Positions 1-8,506 of a stretch of DNA of 26,870 bases are shown here, piece by piece. The notes under the pieces were generated by a model, which did no database searches, had not been told where the DNA came from, and worked only from the letters and a program-made list of their open reading frames with translations. Origin of the DNA: a virus; IMG/VR virus record IMGVR_UViG_3300020172_003141, positions 1 to 26,870 of that record, one strand, 5' to 3'. A program made the position numbers and the translations under genes. Positions within the stretch are counted from its first letter, which is position 1. Each line of letters starts with the position of its first letter.

Positions 1-4
1 ATAT

Positions 5-12
5 AATAAATA
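5..12 (+). promoter_or_regulatory. Putative late promoter octamer AATAAATA
   Basis: The octamer AATAAATA matches the T4 late promoter consensus TATAAATA at seven of eight positions and lies seven bases before the ATG at 20. With T4 spacing (start point about six bases past the last A) the leader would be about two bases. No Shine-Dalgarno sequence is visible. Inferred from similarity and from recurrence before other genes in this window. Confidence 0.55.
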
Positions 13-19
13 TTCAACT

Positions 20-415
20 ATGAGCACAATACTAGCAACATATAATATTTGTACACAAGACTGGACTATTGAAAAAAATACTGTAGTTGGGTATTACATC
101 GATTTACAAATTGGATTCGTGGATAAAGAAACACCTGTAGTGTTTAATAATGTTTCTTTGGGTTTCGAGTTTAGTCAAAACTCTAATAATATACAATCCT
201 TTCAATATCCTCCTGAAGGTGCTGTTATTCATAGTTCAGATCAACCTTATATAGTCAGCTACAGATTAGAAACTGAGTATTCAACAACTTACAATTTAAA
301 AATTTGGGCAGAAAATGATGGAGTGTATTCAGAAACTCTATATCAATTCGAAAGTATTGCTGCTCCAAATTTTGACGAAATGGAATTAGCAACAATTGAA
401 TACGAGGTAGAATGA
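20..415 (+). CDS. Beta-rich protein of unknown function, possibly virion-associated
   Basis: A 131-residue protein that I do not recognise. The composition is polar with alternating hydrophobic residues and no signal peptide or membrane segment. Residues from about 75 to 110 (SYRLETEYSTTYNLKIWAEN) look like paired beta strands of an immunoglobulin- or fibronectin-like sandwich, a fold common on phage fibres and capsid decorations. The start is supported by a late-promoter-like octamer seven bases upstream. Its stop overlaps the start of the next gene (ATGA), so the two are probably translationally coupled. It sits upstream of two fibre-like genes, which suggests a structural or fibre-accessory role, but that is inference from position only. 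Confidence 0.6.
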   Translation: MSTILATYNICTQDWTIEKNTVVGYYIDLQIGFVDKETPVVFNNVSLGFEFSQNSNNIQSFQYPPEGAVIHSSDQPYIVSYRLETEYSTTYNLKIWAENDGVYSETLYQFESIAAPNFDEMELATIEYEVE

Positions 416-585
416 TAGAATTTGTAGAAAAATCCATAGCACAAGCCAGATATGATATCTGTAAACTTTGCCCTAGATTCAATCCAACTATAGCAACCTG
501 CAAAGAGTGCGGTTGTTTTATGAAGTTCAAAGTCAAACTCATAGATTCCGAATGCCCGTTGAAAAAATGGGGATCAAGCAAGTAA
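412..585 (+). CDS. Small Cys-rich zinc-ribbon-like protein (57 aa)
   Basis: The reading frame starts in an ATGA overlap with the preceding gene and ends at TAA 583-585. It encodes 57 residues with a striking cysteine pattern: C17-x2-C20, C30-x2-C33-G-C35 and C48-P, ending in a CPLKKW-type tail. Two CxxC pairs suggest binding of one structural zinc (inference). From memory, small proteins with this CxxC ... CxxCGC ... CPxxKW layout recur in aquatic T4-like phages close to structural genes, with no known function. The conserved cysteine spacing and the overlap with the upstream gene argue for a real gene despite its size. A long antisense frame over the same DNA has no such features. Confidence 0.75.
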   Translation: MIEFVEKSIAQARYDICKLCPRFNPTIATCKECGCFMKFKVKLIDSECPLKKWGSSK

Positions 586-656
586 CAGCGTCAAGATCCA
601 GATTTTAAATTTAGTTTTAATACTACTTTGCGGACTTAAACTGTACTCTAGCTATA

Positions 657-664
657 CATAAATA
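657..664 (+). promoter_or_regulatory. Putative late promoter octamer CATAAATA
   Basis: CATAAATA lies 11 bases before the ATG at 676. With T4-like geometry transcription would start near 670, leaving a leader of about six bases with no Shine-Dalgarno sequence. The surrounding 586-675 gap is AT-rich and holds no hairpin or gene that I can see. Confidence 0.5.
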
Positions 665-675
665 TATAAAAGACT

Positions 676-1356
676 ATGACCGTACAAACAAAAAAATTCA
701 GGTCCGAAGATGGCTTCCAAACAACAGGCTTTTCTGTAGCTGACGGATTATTACAGGTCAACAATTTAGACAGTGATTCATTTGTAACAAATTCGTTAGT
801 AATCGGCAGTTCATTATCAGTTGTTAACGGTGTAGTTACAATTAATAGCGATCCAGGAATTCCTGGTTCTATTAATAATATGAATATTGGTAACGCAACT
901 CCTGCTAATGCTGTTATTACTAATCTTAATGTAACATCAAGTTTAACTGCTAATACTACAGGAAACATTTCTATTGTTCCTAGCGGAACAGTTACAATCA
1001 ATCCCAGTCTTACTGGCATTATTAATAATGTCACTATTGGTGCTACTACACCTAGAGAAGCAAGTTTTACCACTACAAACGCAATATCATTAATCAGTAC
1101 TACAGGTACAATTACTACTTTAAATAGTAATACTGGTACAGTAACAACTTTAAATAGTACTACAGGTAATATTACTACTGTAAATTCTACAACAGTCACA
1201 GCTACTAATGTAACTATTAGTAATAGTTTAACTGTTGATAGTATTTCCGCAGACGAAGTTACCATTAATAATGCGCCTTCAGGTCCTAGTAAAGCAACTA
1301 GAAAAGATTATGTTGACGCCACTGCTACAGCCCTAGCAATAGCTCTTGGCGGATAA
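676..1356 (+). CDS. Short tail-fibre-like virion protein with Thr/Asn/Ser repeats
   Basis: A 226-residue protein very rich in Thr, Asn, Ser, Val and Ile, with a regular hydrophobic alternation typical of beta-helical or triple-beta phage fibres. Residues 143-172 hold three consecutive 10-residue repeats of the form TGxhTThNSx. The C-terminal segment (PSGPSKATRKDYVD, then an Ala-rich end) resembles the ATRKDYVD-type ends seen in phage fibre and tail proteins, which would act in trimerisation or attachment to a partner (inference). It is followed after 11 bases by the giant fibre gene, which has its own Shine-Dalgarno, so both are probably on one transcript. A late-promoter-like octamer precedes the start. 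Likely a virion surface protein; the exact structure it joins is unknown. Confidence 0.65.
   Translation: MTVQTKKFRSEDGFQTTGFSVADGLLQVNNLDSDSFVTNSLVIGSSLSVVNGVVTINSDPGIPGSINNMNIGNATPANAVITNLNVTSSLTANTTGNISIVPSGTVTINPSLTGIINNVTIGATTPREASFTTTNAISLISTTGTITTLNSNTGTVTTLNSTTGNITTVNSTTVTATNVTISNSLTVDSISADEVTINNAPSGPSKATRKDYVDATATALAIALGG
1102..1191 (+). repeat. Three in-frame 30-bp tandem repeats
   Basis: Three consecutive 30-base units (1102-1131, 1132-1161, 1162-1191) encode TGTITTLNSN, TGTVTTLNST and TGNITTVNST. A decayed fourth unit follows. The period is a multiple of three and the repeat stays in frame, as expected for an elongating fibre shaft. Confidence 0.85.
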
Positions 1357-1367
1357 CGGAGAAATTA

Positions 1368-4300
1368 ATGTCAAAGAAAAGAATTCAAAATTATGTGTTT
1401 TTACCAGGTACAGCAAGTAGCAGTAATGCTTATCCCAATGCCTATACACTGTTAGTTAATAATAAGTCATTTATTCAAAAAGAAGCAAATGCTTACATTA
1501 ATGATAGTATCACAGTAGATCAAGCAGTTAATCTAAATCTTAATGCTGTAACATTACTAACTAATAACAAAGAATTTTTAAAGAAAGAAATAAGAGCATA
1601 CATAGCAGCTAGAGTAGCTGCCAGTACCGGTCCATTCTCAGGATTTACATATGATGCGGATAAATGTGAACGGGATGTTGGTTATATTATAGATGCGTAC
1701 ATATATGATTTAAAATATGGCGGAAATGAACAGATTAGATATGTAGCAGCTCAATATTGGTTAGGAGGAGTACCACAAGTCGATGGTACTCGTCAAGCAG
1801 AAATATGGGCTCATACTAAATTAAGAGACATAATAATCAAATATGTTTTTACAAAAACCCTTTATTCATCAGAACAGATAGGCGGTGTGGCACAAAACAC
1901 GTCAGGTACTAGTGCCGAAGTTCACATGCAGCAACGACTAAGTTCTTTATCTGAAATTTTATTAGATGTCATCACTAACGGATTGAGTGTTTTACAAGAT
2001 ACAAGTTTTAATCCAAATGCTGTTAGCCTAATTACAAGAAATAAAGAATTTTTAAAAGACGAAATAACTGCCTGGATTGCTACTCAAGTAGCAGGCAGTA
2101 TCGCTCCATTCGTTGGATTTACCTATAATGCATCTAAGTGTAAACGAGATGTAGGCTATGTTCTTGAAGCATATATATCTGATTTAAAGAACGGCAGCAC
2201 TGAAAAAACAAGAGAAGCAGTACAGCAATATTGGCTAAATGGCGTTGCTCAGATAGACGGAGACCGAACACCAGAAGTAGCTGCTCACACTAAATTACGT
2301 GATATTATTAATAATTTTATCCTAGCTAAATTGCCTTATGCTAGTGATCAAAATCCTGTAATTACCACACAAGATTTATCAGGTAGTGTTGCTGAGGCTG
2401 GTTCAACAACTGTAATCGCTACTCTAGCAGGAATCACTACTACTGTAATTGCTGGTGGACTTGCTGCCCTGACAGCAGTAAACCTATATCCAAATGCTGT
2501 GGCCCTATTAACCAATAATAAAGAATTTTTAAAAGACGAAATAACTGCCTGGATTGCCACTCAAGTAGCAGGCAGTATCGCTCCATTTGTTGGTTATACA
2601 TACGATGCTGCTAAATGTAAACGTGATGTGGGATATATTTTAGACGGTTACATTTATGATATTCGATACAATGGCAAAGAAGGTACTAGAGATAGCATTA
2701 GTCAGTATTGGGTTGGCACTACCGCACAAGTTGACGGGGATCGAACGCCAGAAGTAGCTGCCCATACTAAATTACGTGATATTATTAATAATAATATTTT
2801 ACCCAAAGTAGCTTATAGTAGTGTTCAAAGTCCTGTTACTAGTACACAAAACTTGTCCGGTTCAGCAGCTGAAACCGGTGTAACAGCAACAGTAACTAGT
2901 CTAGCAAGTATCGTTACTGGGGTGATAACCAACGGCCTAAGCAGTTTACCTTTAGTACCAATTACTCAAAGTCTAAGAAACTTTGCCGGGTATGTGTACG
3001 ATACTAGTAAGTGTGAAAGAGATATTGGATATGTATTAGATGCCTATGCCAATGATTTGCGCTATGGCGGTAATATAGAAATACGATTTGTAGCCAGTAG
3101 ATATTGGGAAGGACAAACACCCCAAGTAGACGGAGATCGCCGGCCTGAAATTAAAACACATGAATTTATTAGGGATTTAATTAATAACTACATTTTTACT
3201 CAAGCTGCCTACACACCATTGCAGTTAATTGTATTACGCTATACTAATAACGGAATTACATATGAATCAGCTGCCAGTTCAAGAATTTATTCTTTAGAAG
3301 CTGTGCTAACCAATGTAATTGAAAATGGATTATCAAGTCTTCCTACAAGAAGTAACGGTGTTACCCAGTTAAAAATTCAAGGAAAGATAAATCTTGAAGA
3401 AGTACTGTTAATTACTAATACTACAAATAATCAAATTCTTTATAATTTTAGCAGTTCAGATTATGGAGCTACTATTGATTATTTTGCTGCCTATAGCAGT
3501 AATGGAAATTATAGCGACGATGACTATCCTGCTTTTTTACAGACAGCAGACTATATTACTACAATTACCTTAGACGTCGATACTACTGCTTGTAGCTCTA
3601 CAGATGATATACAGATTTTTGTAGAAAAGAATGAGATGACCATACGTCCTTGGGACTTTGGTACTGATGCTATTGAACGTATGCGTGTGGCAACACCGCA
3701 GTCTATGCTAGATGCTGACTTTGAGTATGGCTTACAGCCAACTAAATGGCAGGCAATTGGATTGTTAAGACAGTACCCCAGTGTTTACGAAATCCCAGGA
3801 ACTGATACTACAGTCGCTACTGTAGTTACAGATGCCAGTGCAGGCACCGCTAGTATTGGTGCTAGTTTAATCACAGTCACTACGCAAGGACCCCATGGAT
3901 TTTTTGTTGGCACACCAATCACTATTAAAGCCTTGGCCAATACTGTCACTGGATTCAGCAGAGCAGAAGGAACATTTTTAGTTAACAGTGTACCAACCAG
4001 TACAACATTTACCTATTACAGTGCCAGTAAAGTTGGTACAACTAATGGTCAAGTATTAGCTACTACATATACACAACTTAGGAAAGCAGCATTTTATACT
4101 GGTGCTAGTCTAGGAACGCCGGCGTTTAGTGTATACAGTCCAGGTAGTGCGGGTACTATGACATCAGAATTCATTACACTATCCGGATCAGATCAAATAG
4201 CATTTATTGGTGCTGCGCCAAGTCTAGGATCACCATTAACCGCATCTGGTATTAATCCAGGTACGCAGGTTACTGGTATAGTAGGAACCGGTGGAGTCAT

Positions 4301-7300
4301 GGTACAGACTGGAGTGGCTCTAAATGCTAGTATCGGCGACACATCAATTGAGATAGACAGTGCTGTCGGCGTGCTAGAAGGCATGGCTATAGATAACGGC
4401 ACAGGTACGGCTATCTTTGTCACAGGAATCAGCGGAACAACGGTAAGTTTAAGTGCTCCACTCACTGCAACTAAATCTGGATCAAACGAAACATACTTAA
4501 ATGTGTCTCCTACATTAACTAGCCCAATAGGCACAGGTGCTACATTTAATTTTGCTAGAATAAATGGAAGCTATCAATATGTTGGAGTAGCTAACGGCGG
4601 ATCAAATTATTTAAAAGGCGATAGAGTAAAGATTTTAGGCAGTGCTCTAGGTGGTACAGATGTAGCTAATGACATCACTATAACAATTTTAAGTGTAGAT
4701 AGTGGCGGATCAGTAGCAAATATTGACAGCTCGATACCTATTTTTTTTACAGGCACTAGTGTAAACGGATCAGTAACATATTCTCCAGTAAGTCAATCTA
4801 CTACCACAGGCTCAGGTATAAATTCTACTTGGAGTATAATAAGAAGCGATACTGGAGATTCTAGTGCTGGACTTTATTCTGCTACTAATATAAATCCAGG
4901 TAGTAATTTTAATCCAGGTGATCAAGTTGTGATTACTGGCAATCTTCTAGGAGGATCGACTCCTACAAATAATTTGTTTATTAATGTTACTAGTGTTGGT
5001 GGATTAGGAGAAATTACAGGATATACTATACTAGGCAGTGCTCTTGGAACTGATACATTATTTTCCAACTTATCAACTACAAATTTACCAAATCTGGGTG
5101 CTGGAGCATTGTTTACCATAACAAGATTTGCCGGAGCGTACACAGCTGCAGTTACAACTAGTGGAACAGGTTATGAAGTAGGAAATGTATTAACTATTCT
5201 TGGTAGTGCTATAGGAGGTACTGATCCTACAAATAATTTAACATTAACAATAACAGCCTCAAGTGGTGGAGGAATTAATGGCGTTTTAGAATCAGGAAAC
5301 GCTACTGCTGGAAATGTAATAGATTTTGTTTCAGCATTATCTCTAAGTGAAGTAACAACACTAACTATAGCAGACGGTACATCGATTACCTATGCTGCTA
5401 TTGCTGGTATACAAGTATCGTTTAATACAGCACATGGTCTGGTGCCTGGTGCTAGTATTACTATTGATATTAATAGTAATGGCGCTAATCATGGATTTGC
5501 TGCTGGACCATTCTTTGTAGAAAGTATTCCAACTCCAACAACTATTCGATATACCGCTAGAACTAGTGGAACCGTTGATGTTTCTAGTGTGTCACTTACT
5601 GGTACTGTGTATACTAGATCTGATGCTTACTTTATTCACAGACCATACGACGGCGGCGTCCAGTTAGGCACAGGCGGTCCACAACATGGCGCCCAAGCAA
5701 TACGTATGAGTAAAAAATATATACGTTATCAATCAGGTAAAGGTGTGATGTACACAACTGGAGCATTGTTCGCTCCTAGTTACGATTTACAAAGTTTGAA
5801 CGCTACAGGCACAGCTATTGGGTCATATATCACTGTGTTAACTGATGATGTAGATCATGGCTGTCAAGTAGGCGGTGTGATTAAGATTCAAGGCGTGGAA
5901 ACTGCTGGATATAATGGCACTTACACTATCACAGACGTTATTAATGAAAGACAGTTTAGAATACAAGCACAAACAGTACTAAGCAATGTCTATGCCACAT
6001 TATCAGGACAGAGTCAGATGAGTCTAGTAAACTGGCATGGTGCCACAGTTCGTGCTGGCTGTTTTGATGAACAAAATGGTATGTTTTGGCAATATGATGG
6101 CACCTCGTTAAGTGTGGGTAGACGGACTAGTACCTTCCAATTAGCAGGCACAGTTAGTATTGTAAGAGATACTAATCTAATTACAGGATCAAATACTAGA
6201 TTCAGGGATCAGTTACAAGCAGGAGATAAGATTGTTATTAAAGGAATGACACATACTATTTCTAGTGTTGACAGTCAGACTAGCATGACGGTGACTCCTG
6301 ACTATAGGGGAGCAGTTGACGCAACTAATAGTAAATTATGTAAAGTTAATGATATCATTATTCCACAACATGAATTCAACATAGATAGATTAGATGGCAG
6401 CGGCCCTAGTGGATATAATGTTGATGTAAGTACCATGCAGATGATTGGTATTCAGTATACATGGTATGGTGCTGGATTTATCGATTATATGTTGAGGGGC
6501 AGCGACGGTAATTATGTGTTTGCTCACCGTATCAGAAATAGTAACACTAATACCGAAGCATATATGCGTACTGGTAACTTACCTGTTAGATATGAAGTTA
6601 TTAATGAAAGTGCTAGAAATAAATTAATCAACTCGATTACTGCTACACAAACAACTATTCCATTAGTAGATGCGACTAATTTTCCAAATGAATCTGGAGT
6701 CGTATTAATAGACAACGAGCTAGTCGCATTCACTGGTAAGAGTGGAAATACCTTAACTGGTTGTACTAGAGCAGCACCGATGACTAATTTTGTAGCAGGC
6801 GCATCACGAACATTTACAGCAGGCACTGCTGCAACACACGAATACAATACTGGAGTAGTATTGATTAGCAATACTATTAGTCCAATTATTAGTCACTGGG
6901 GTAGTGCTTTCCTAACAGACGGTAGATTCGACGATGATCGAGGCTATTTGTTTAACTATGCTGCTACTAATGTGGCTATTACAACTACTAAGAAAACAGC
7001 TTTCCTAATTAGACTATCACCTAGTGTGTCTAACGCAATCGTTGGAGATCTAGGAGAACGCGAATTGCTAAATCGTGCTCAATTACTATTGAAAGGCATT
7101 GAAATTACCAGTGATACAGGCACAGGTGGTATCGTTGTAGAAGGAGTATTAAATCCACAAAACTATCCTACAAGCCCATCGGATATTTCCTGGTCAGGAT
7201 TACAAGGATCAGCACAAGGTGGCCAGCCAAGTTTTAGCCAAATCGCACCTGGTGGTTCGGTAGTTTGGAGCGCAGCAGCAAATACCACTGCTACAGCTAC

Positions 7301-8063
7301 TACACTAGCATTTCCAACAGGCACTATCACAGCTAGGGCACTGTCTTGGCGCAGTAATAGAAGCTTTCAAAATGGCGAAAACTATTTTGCAATTACAGAA
7401 TCTGACAGGAATACATACGTAGGTCAAGGACTGGCAGTAGGTGACAGGATCAGTGGTACTGGTATTCCGTCTAATGCTACTATTACGCAAATAAGTTTCT
7501 GGTATAATGATGGAACATTAGGACCTCTTTGGTTCGTTTTGATGAGTCAAAATGCTAATGCTAATGTTAGCGGTAATAGCACACCAACTGTGACTAAAGC
7601 TTATAACATAACAGCCACTTCAGTTCTGTTCTTCCAAAGCGCAAGTTGGGTATCTGCTGGAGCAACAACAGGCACAGAAGTTGACGACAACACTAAGTTC
7701 CCAGGCGGTACTTTTGTAAGTAATGCAATTGTTCAAACTTACTTTGGTACATCTTACTATCGTGTAAACTTTAACCAGTCCAGTCTAGGCGCAGCATTTA
7801 CTCCAGGTAGTACTACAATTCAGTTTAAATTTGGTGTTCCACCATATGCGCAGCCTGGAGAAACTGTATTTTCATTCGTTGCTGGACCAGGAACAACATC
7901 TGTACTTGATTTAAGCGAGTTGAAAGAATTGACAAATACTACATTAGGTGGACGAGGAACTTATCCTAACGGACCAGATGTATTAGCCATCAATGTCTAT
8001 AAAGTGTCTGGAACAGCAATTAACTCTAACATTGTTCTACGTTGGGGCGAAGCGCAGGCTTAA
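1368..8063 (+). CDS. Giant tail-fibre/virion structural protein (2231 aa)
   Basis: A single uninterrupted frame of 2231 residues, preceded by a Shine-Dalgarno GGAG six bases before the ATG. Residues about 57-660 hold a module repeated about four times, each about 158 residues, with NAVxLLTNNKEFL, FTYDAxKCxRDVGY, and YWxxGxxQhDG landmarks. Residues about 1070-1300 hold three copies of a Gly-rich unit (YxxGDxVxIxGxxLGG). A long C-terminal half follows, with segments such as FDEQNGMFWQYDG and IQYTWYGAGFIDYMLRG that I recognise as typical of very large structural proteins in aquatic T4-like phages. No signal peptide, membrane segment or enzyme motif is seen. It is most likely a long or accessory tail fibre, or another external virion protein contacting the host. 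Its stop overlaps the convergent Nudix gene by four bases. Confidence 0.8.
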   Translation: MSKKRIQNYVFLPGTASSSNAYPNAYTLLVNNKSFIQKEANAYINDSITVDQAVNLNLNAVTLLTNNKEFLKKEIRAYIAARVAASTGPFSGFTYDADKCERDVGYIIDAYIYDLKYGGNEQIRYVAAQYWLGGVPQVDGTRQAEIWAHTKLRDIIIKYVFTKTLYSSEQIGGVAQNTSGTSAEVHMQQRLSSLSEILLDVITNGLSVLQDTSFNPNAVSLITRNKEFLKDEITAWIATQVAGSIAPFVGFTYNASKCKRDVGYVLEAYISDLKNGSTEKTREAVQQYWLNGVAQIDGDRTPEVAAHTKLRDIINNFILAKLPYASDQNPVITTQDLSGSVAEAGSTTVIATLAGITTTVIAGGLAALTAVNLYPNAVALLTNNKEFLKDEITAWIATQVAGSIAPFVGYTYDAAKCKRDVGYILDGYIYDIRYNGKEGTRDSISQYWVGTTAQVDGDRTPEVAAHTKLRDIINNNILPKVAYSSVQSPVTSTQNLSGSAAETGVTATVTSLASIVTGVITNGLSSLPLVPITQSLRNFAGYVYDTSKCERDIGYVLDAYANDLRYGGNIEIRFVASRYWEGQTPQVDGDRRPEIKTHEFIRDLINNYIFTQAAYTPLQLIVLRYTNNGITYESAASSRIYSLEAVLTNVIENGLSSLPTRSNGVTQLKIQGKINLEEVLLITNTTNNQILYNFSSSDYGATIDYFAAYSSNGNYSDDDYPAFLQTADYITTITLDVDTTACSSTDDIQIFVEKNEMTIRPWDFGTDAIERMRVATPQSMLDADFEYGLQPTKWQAIGLLRQYPSVYEIPGTDTTVATVVTDASAGTASIGASLITVTTQGPHGFFVGTPITIKALANTVTGFSRAEGTFLVNSVPTSTTFTYYSASKVGTTNGQVLATTYTQLRKAAFYTGASLGTPAFSVYSPGSAGTMTSEFITLSGSDQIAFIGAAPSLGSPLTASGINPGTQVTGIVGTGGVMVQTGVALNASIGDTSIEIDSAVGVLEGMAIDNGTGTAIFVTGISGTTVSLSAPLTATKSGSNETYLNVSPTLTSPIGTGATFNFARINGSYQYVGVANGGSNYLKGDRVKILGSALGGTDVANDITITILSVDSGGSVANIDSSIPIFFTGTSVNGSVTYSPVSQSTTTGSGINSTWSIIRSDTGDSSAGLYSATNINPGSNFNPGDQVVITGNLLGGSTPTNNLFINVTSVGGLGEITGYTILGSALGTDTLFSNLSTTNLPNLGAGALFTITRFAGAYTAAVTTSGTGYEVGNVLTILGSAIGGTDPTNNLTLTITASSGGGINGVLESGNATAGNVIDFVSALSLSEVTTLTIADGTSITYAAIAGIQVSFNTAHGLVPGASITIDINSNGANHGFAAGPFFVESIPTPTTIRYTARTSGTVDVSSVSLTGTVYTRSDAYFIHRPYDGGVQLGTGGPQHGAQAIRMSKKYIRYQSGKGVMYTTGALFAPSYDLQSLNATGTAIGSYITVLTDDVDHGCQVGGVIKIQGVETAGYNGTYTITDVINERQFRIQAQTVLSNVYATLSGQSQMSLVNWHGATVRAGCFDEQNGMFWQYDGTSLSVGRRTSTFQLAGTVSIVRDTNLITGSNTRFRDQLQAGDKIVIKGMTHTISSVDSQTSMTVTPDYRGAVDATNSKLCKVNDIIIPQHEFNIDRLDGSGPSGYNVDVSTMQMIGIQYTWYGAGFIDYMLRGSDGNYVFAHRIRNSNTNTEAYMRTGNLPVRYEVINESARNKLINSITATQTTIPLVDATNFPNESGVVLIDNELVAFTGKSGNTLTGCTRAAPMTNFVAGASRTFTAGTAATHEYNTGVVLISNTISPIISHWGSAFLTDGRFDDDRGYLFNYAATNVAITTTKKTAFLIRLSPSVSNAIVGDLGERELLNRAQLLLKGIEITSDTGTGGIVVEGVLNPQNYPTSPSDISWSGLQGSAQGGQPSFSQIAPGGSVVWSAAANTTATATTLAFPTGTITARALSWRSNRSFQNGENYFAITESDRNTYVGQGLAVGDRISGTGIPSNATITQISFWYNDGTLGPLWFVLMSQNANANVSGNSTPTVTKAYNITATSVLFFQSASWVSAGATTGTEVDDNTKFPGGTFVSNAIVQTYFGTSYYRVNFNQSSLGAAFTPGSTTIQFKFGVPPYAQPGETVFSFVAGPGTTSVLDLSELKELTNTTLGGRGTYPNGPDVLAINVYKVSGTAINSNIVLRWGEAQA
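1536..3356 (+). repeat. About four tandem 474-477-bp repeats inside the giant fibre gene
   Basis: Unit 1 starts at 1536, unit 2 at 2010, unit 3 at 2487 and a shorter unit 4 near 2964. Spacings are 474, 477 and about 477 bases (158-159 codons). Units 2 and 3 are nearly identical at DNA level in blocks: 2046-2116 against 2523-2593, and 2271-2316 against 2748-2793, differ by only a few bases. Units 1 and 4 match mainly as protein. A further partial copy of the unit's first 25 residues lies near residues 22-45. Confidence 0.9.
4573..5259 (+). repeat. Three copies of a Gly-rich YxxGD...LGG protein module
   Basis: Three related segments occur at about 4573-4690, 4876-4990 and 5137-5256. They share a Tyr/Gly-rich turn, then GDxVxI or GNVLTI, then G(S/N)xhGG and a (T/A)NxhxhxV strand. 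The copies match in protein more than in DNA, so they are older than the 477-bp repeats upstream. Confidence 0.7.
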
Positions 8064-8506
8064 AGACTATCGATAATATCAATGATAGATTGGATCTTAG
8101 TTTGTATAATTTTATTACGCAGACTAAGATCCAAAGCTTTATGTAAAGGTTTAGGAGTAGCAGTTAAAGTAAACCACCCCCAGGCTTGATGTTCATCACT
8201 TAGAATAGGAATAAATTCCTGAGGAACTACACAGAAGAATGTGTGGAAATTAAACATACTATCGCTACTAACAAAACGTTCTAAAGGTATTGTTTTTTTG
8301 ATCTCTGGAAGGTACCCTAATTCTTCTTCTATTTCTCGTTGAAGTCCTTGCCAAGCAGTTTCATCAGATTGATTAGTGCCTCCGACTAGCCCCCAGTGAC
8401 CACTGTGTTTACCATGCCGTTTCTGTAATAATAAGAATCGTCGAGTATCTTTTGAACAAATCAAAGCACCAGAACAATCTATTAATTCTAAAACTCTAGT
8501 CTCCAT
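8060..8506 (-). CDS. Nudix hydrolase
   Basis: A 148-residue protein with a complete Nudix box, GX5EX7REUXEEXGU: G43, E49, R57-E58, E61-E62 and G64, within GGTNQSDE...REIEEELGY. The family hydrolyses nucleoside diphosphates linked to another moiety (for example damaged dNTPs, ADP-ribose, ADP-sugars or capped RNA) using divalent metal bound by the glutamates. The substrate cannot be told from this sequence. Residues before the box (FLLLQKRHGKHSGHWGLVGG) fit the usual beta strand and loop. It lies on the minus strand, overlaps the end of the gp15-like gene by 19 bases and has a Shine-Dalgarno-like GGGAC close to its ATG, so it should be co-expressed with gp15 and gp14. It meets the giant fibre gene tail-to-tail. 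Confidence 0.92.
   Translation of the reverse strand: METRVLELIDCSGALICSKDTRRFLLLQKRHGKHSGHWGLVGGTNQSDETAWQGLQREIEEELGYLPEIKKTIPLERFVSSDSMFNFHTFFCVVPQEFIPILSDEHQAWGWFTLTATPKPLHKALDLSLRNKIIQTKIQSIIDIIDSL

Noticed and set aside
255-581. Minus-strand frame over the first two genes
   Set aside because: It covers the Cys-rich small gene antisense and has no ribosome site or recognisable motif.
1102-1191. Possible CRISPR-like array of 30-bp repeats
   Set aside because: Units are directly adjacent with no spacers and stay in frame within a fibre gene.
648-1265. Long minus-strand reading frame opposite the short fibre gene
   Set aside because: It is a Val/Leu/Ile-rich shadow created by the Thr/Asn-rich repeats of the plus-strand gene, with no start signal.
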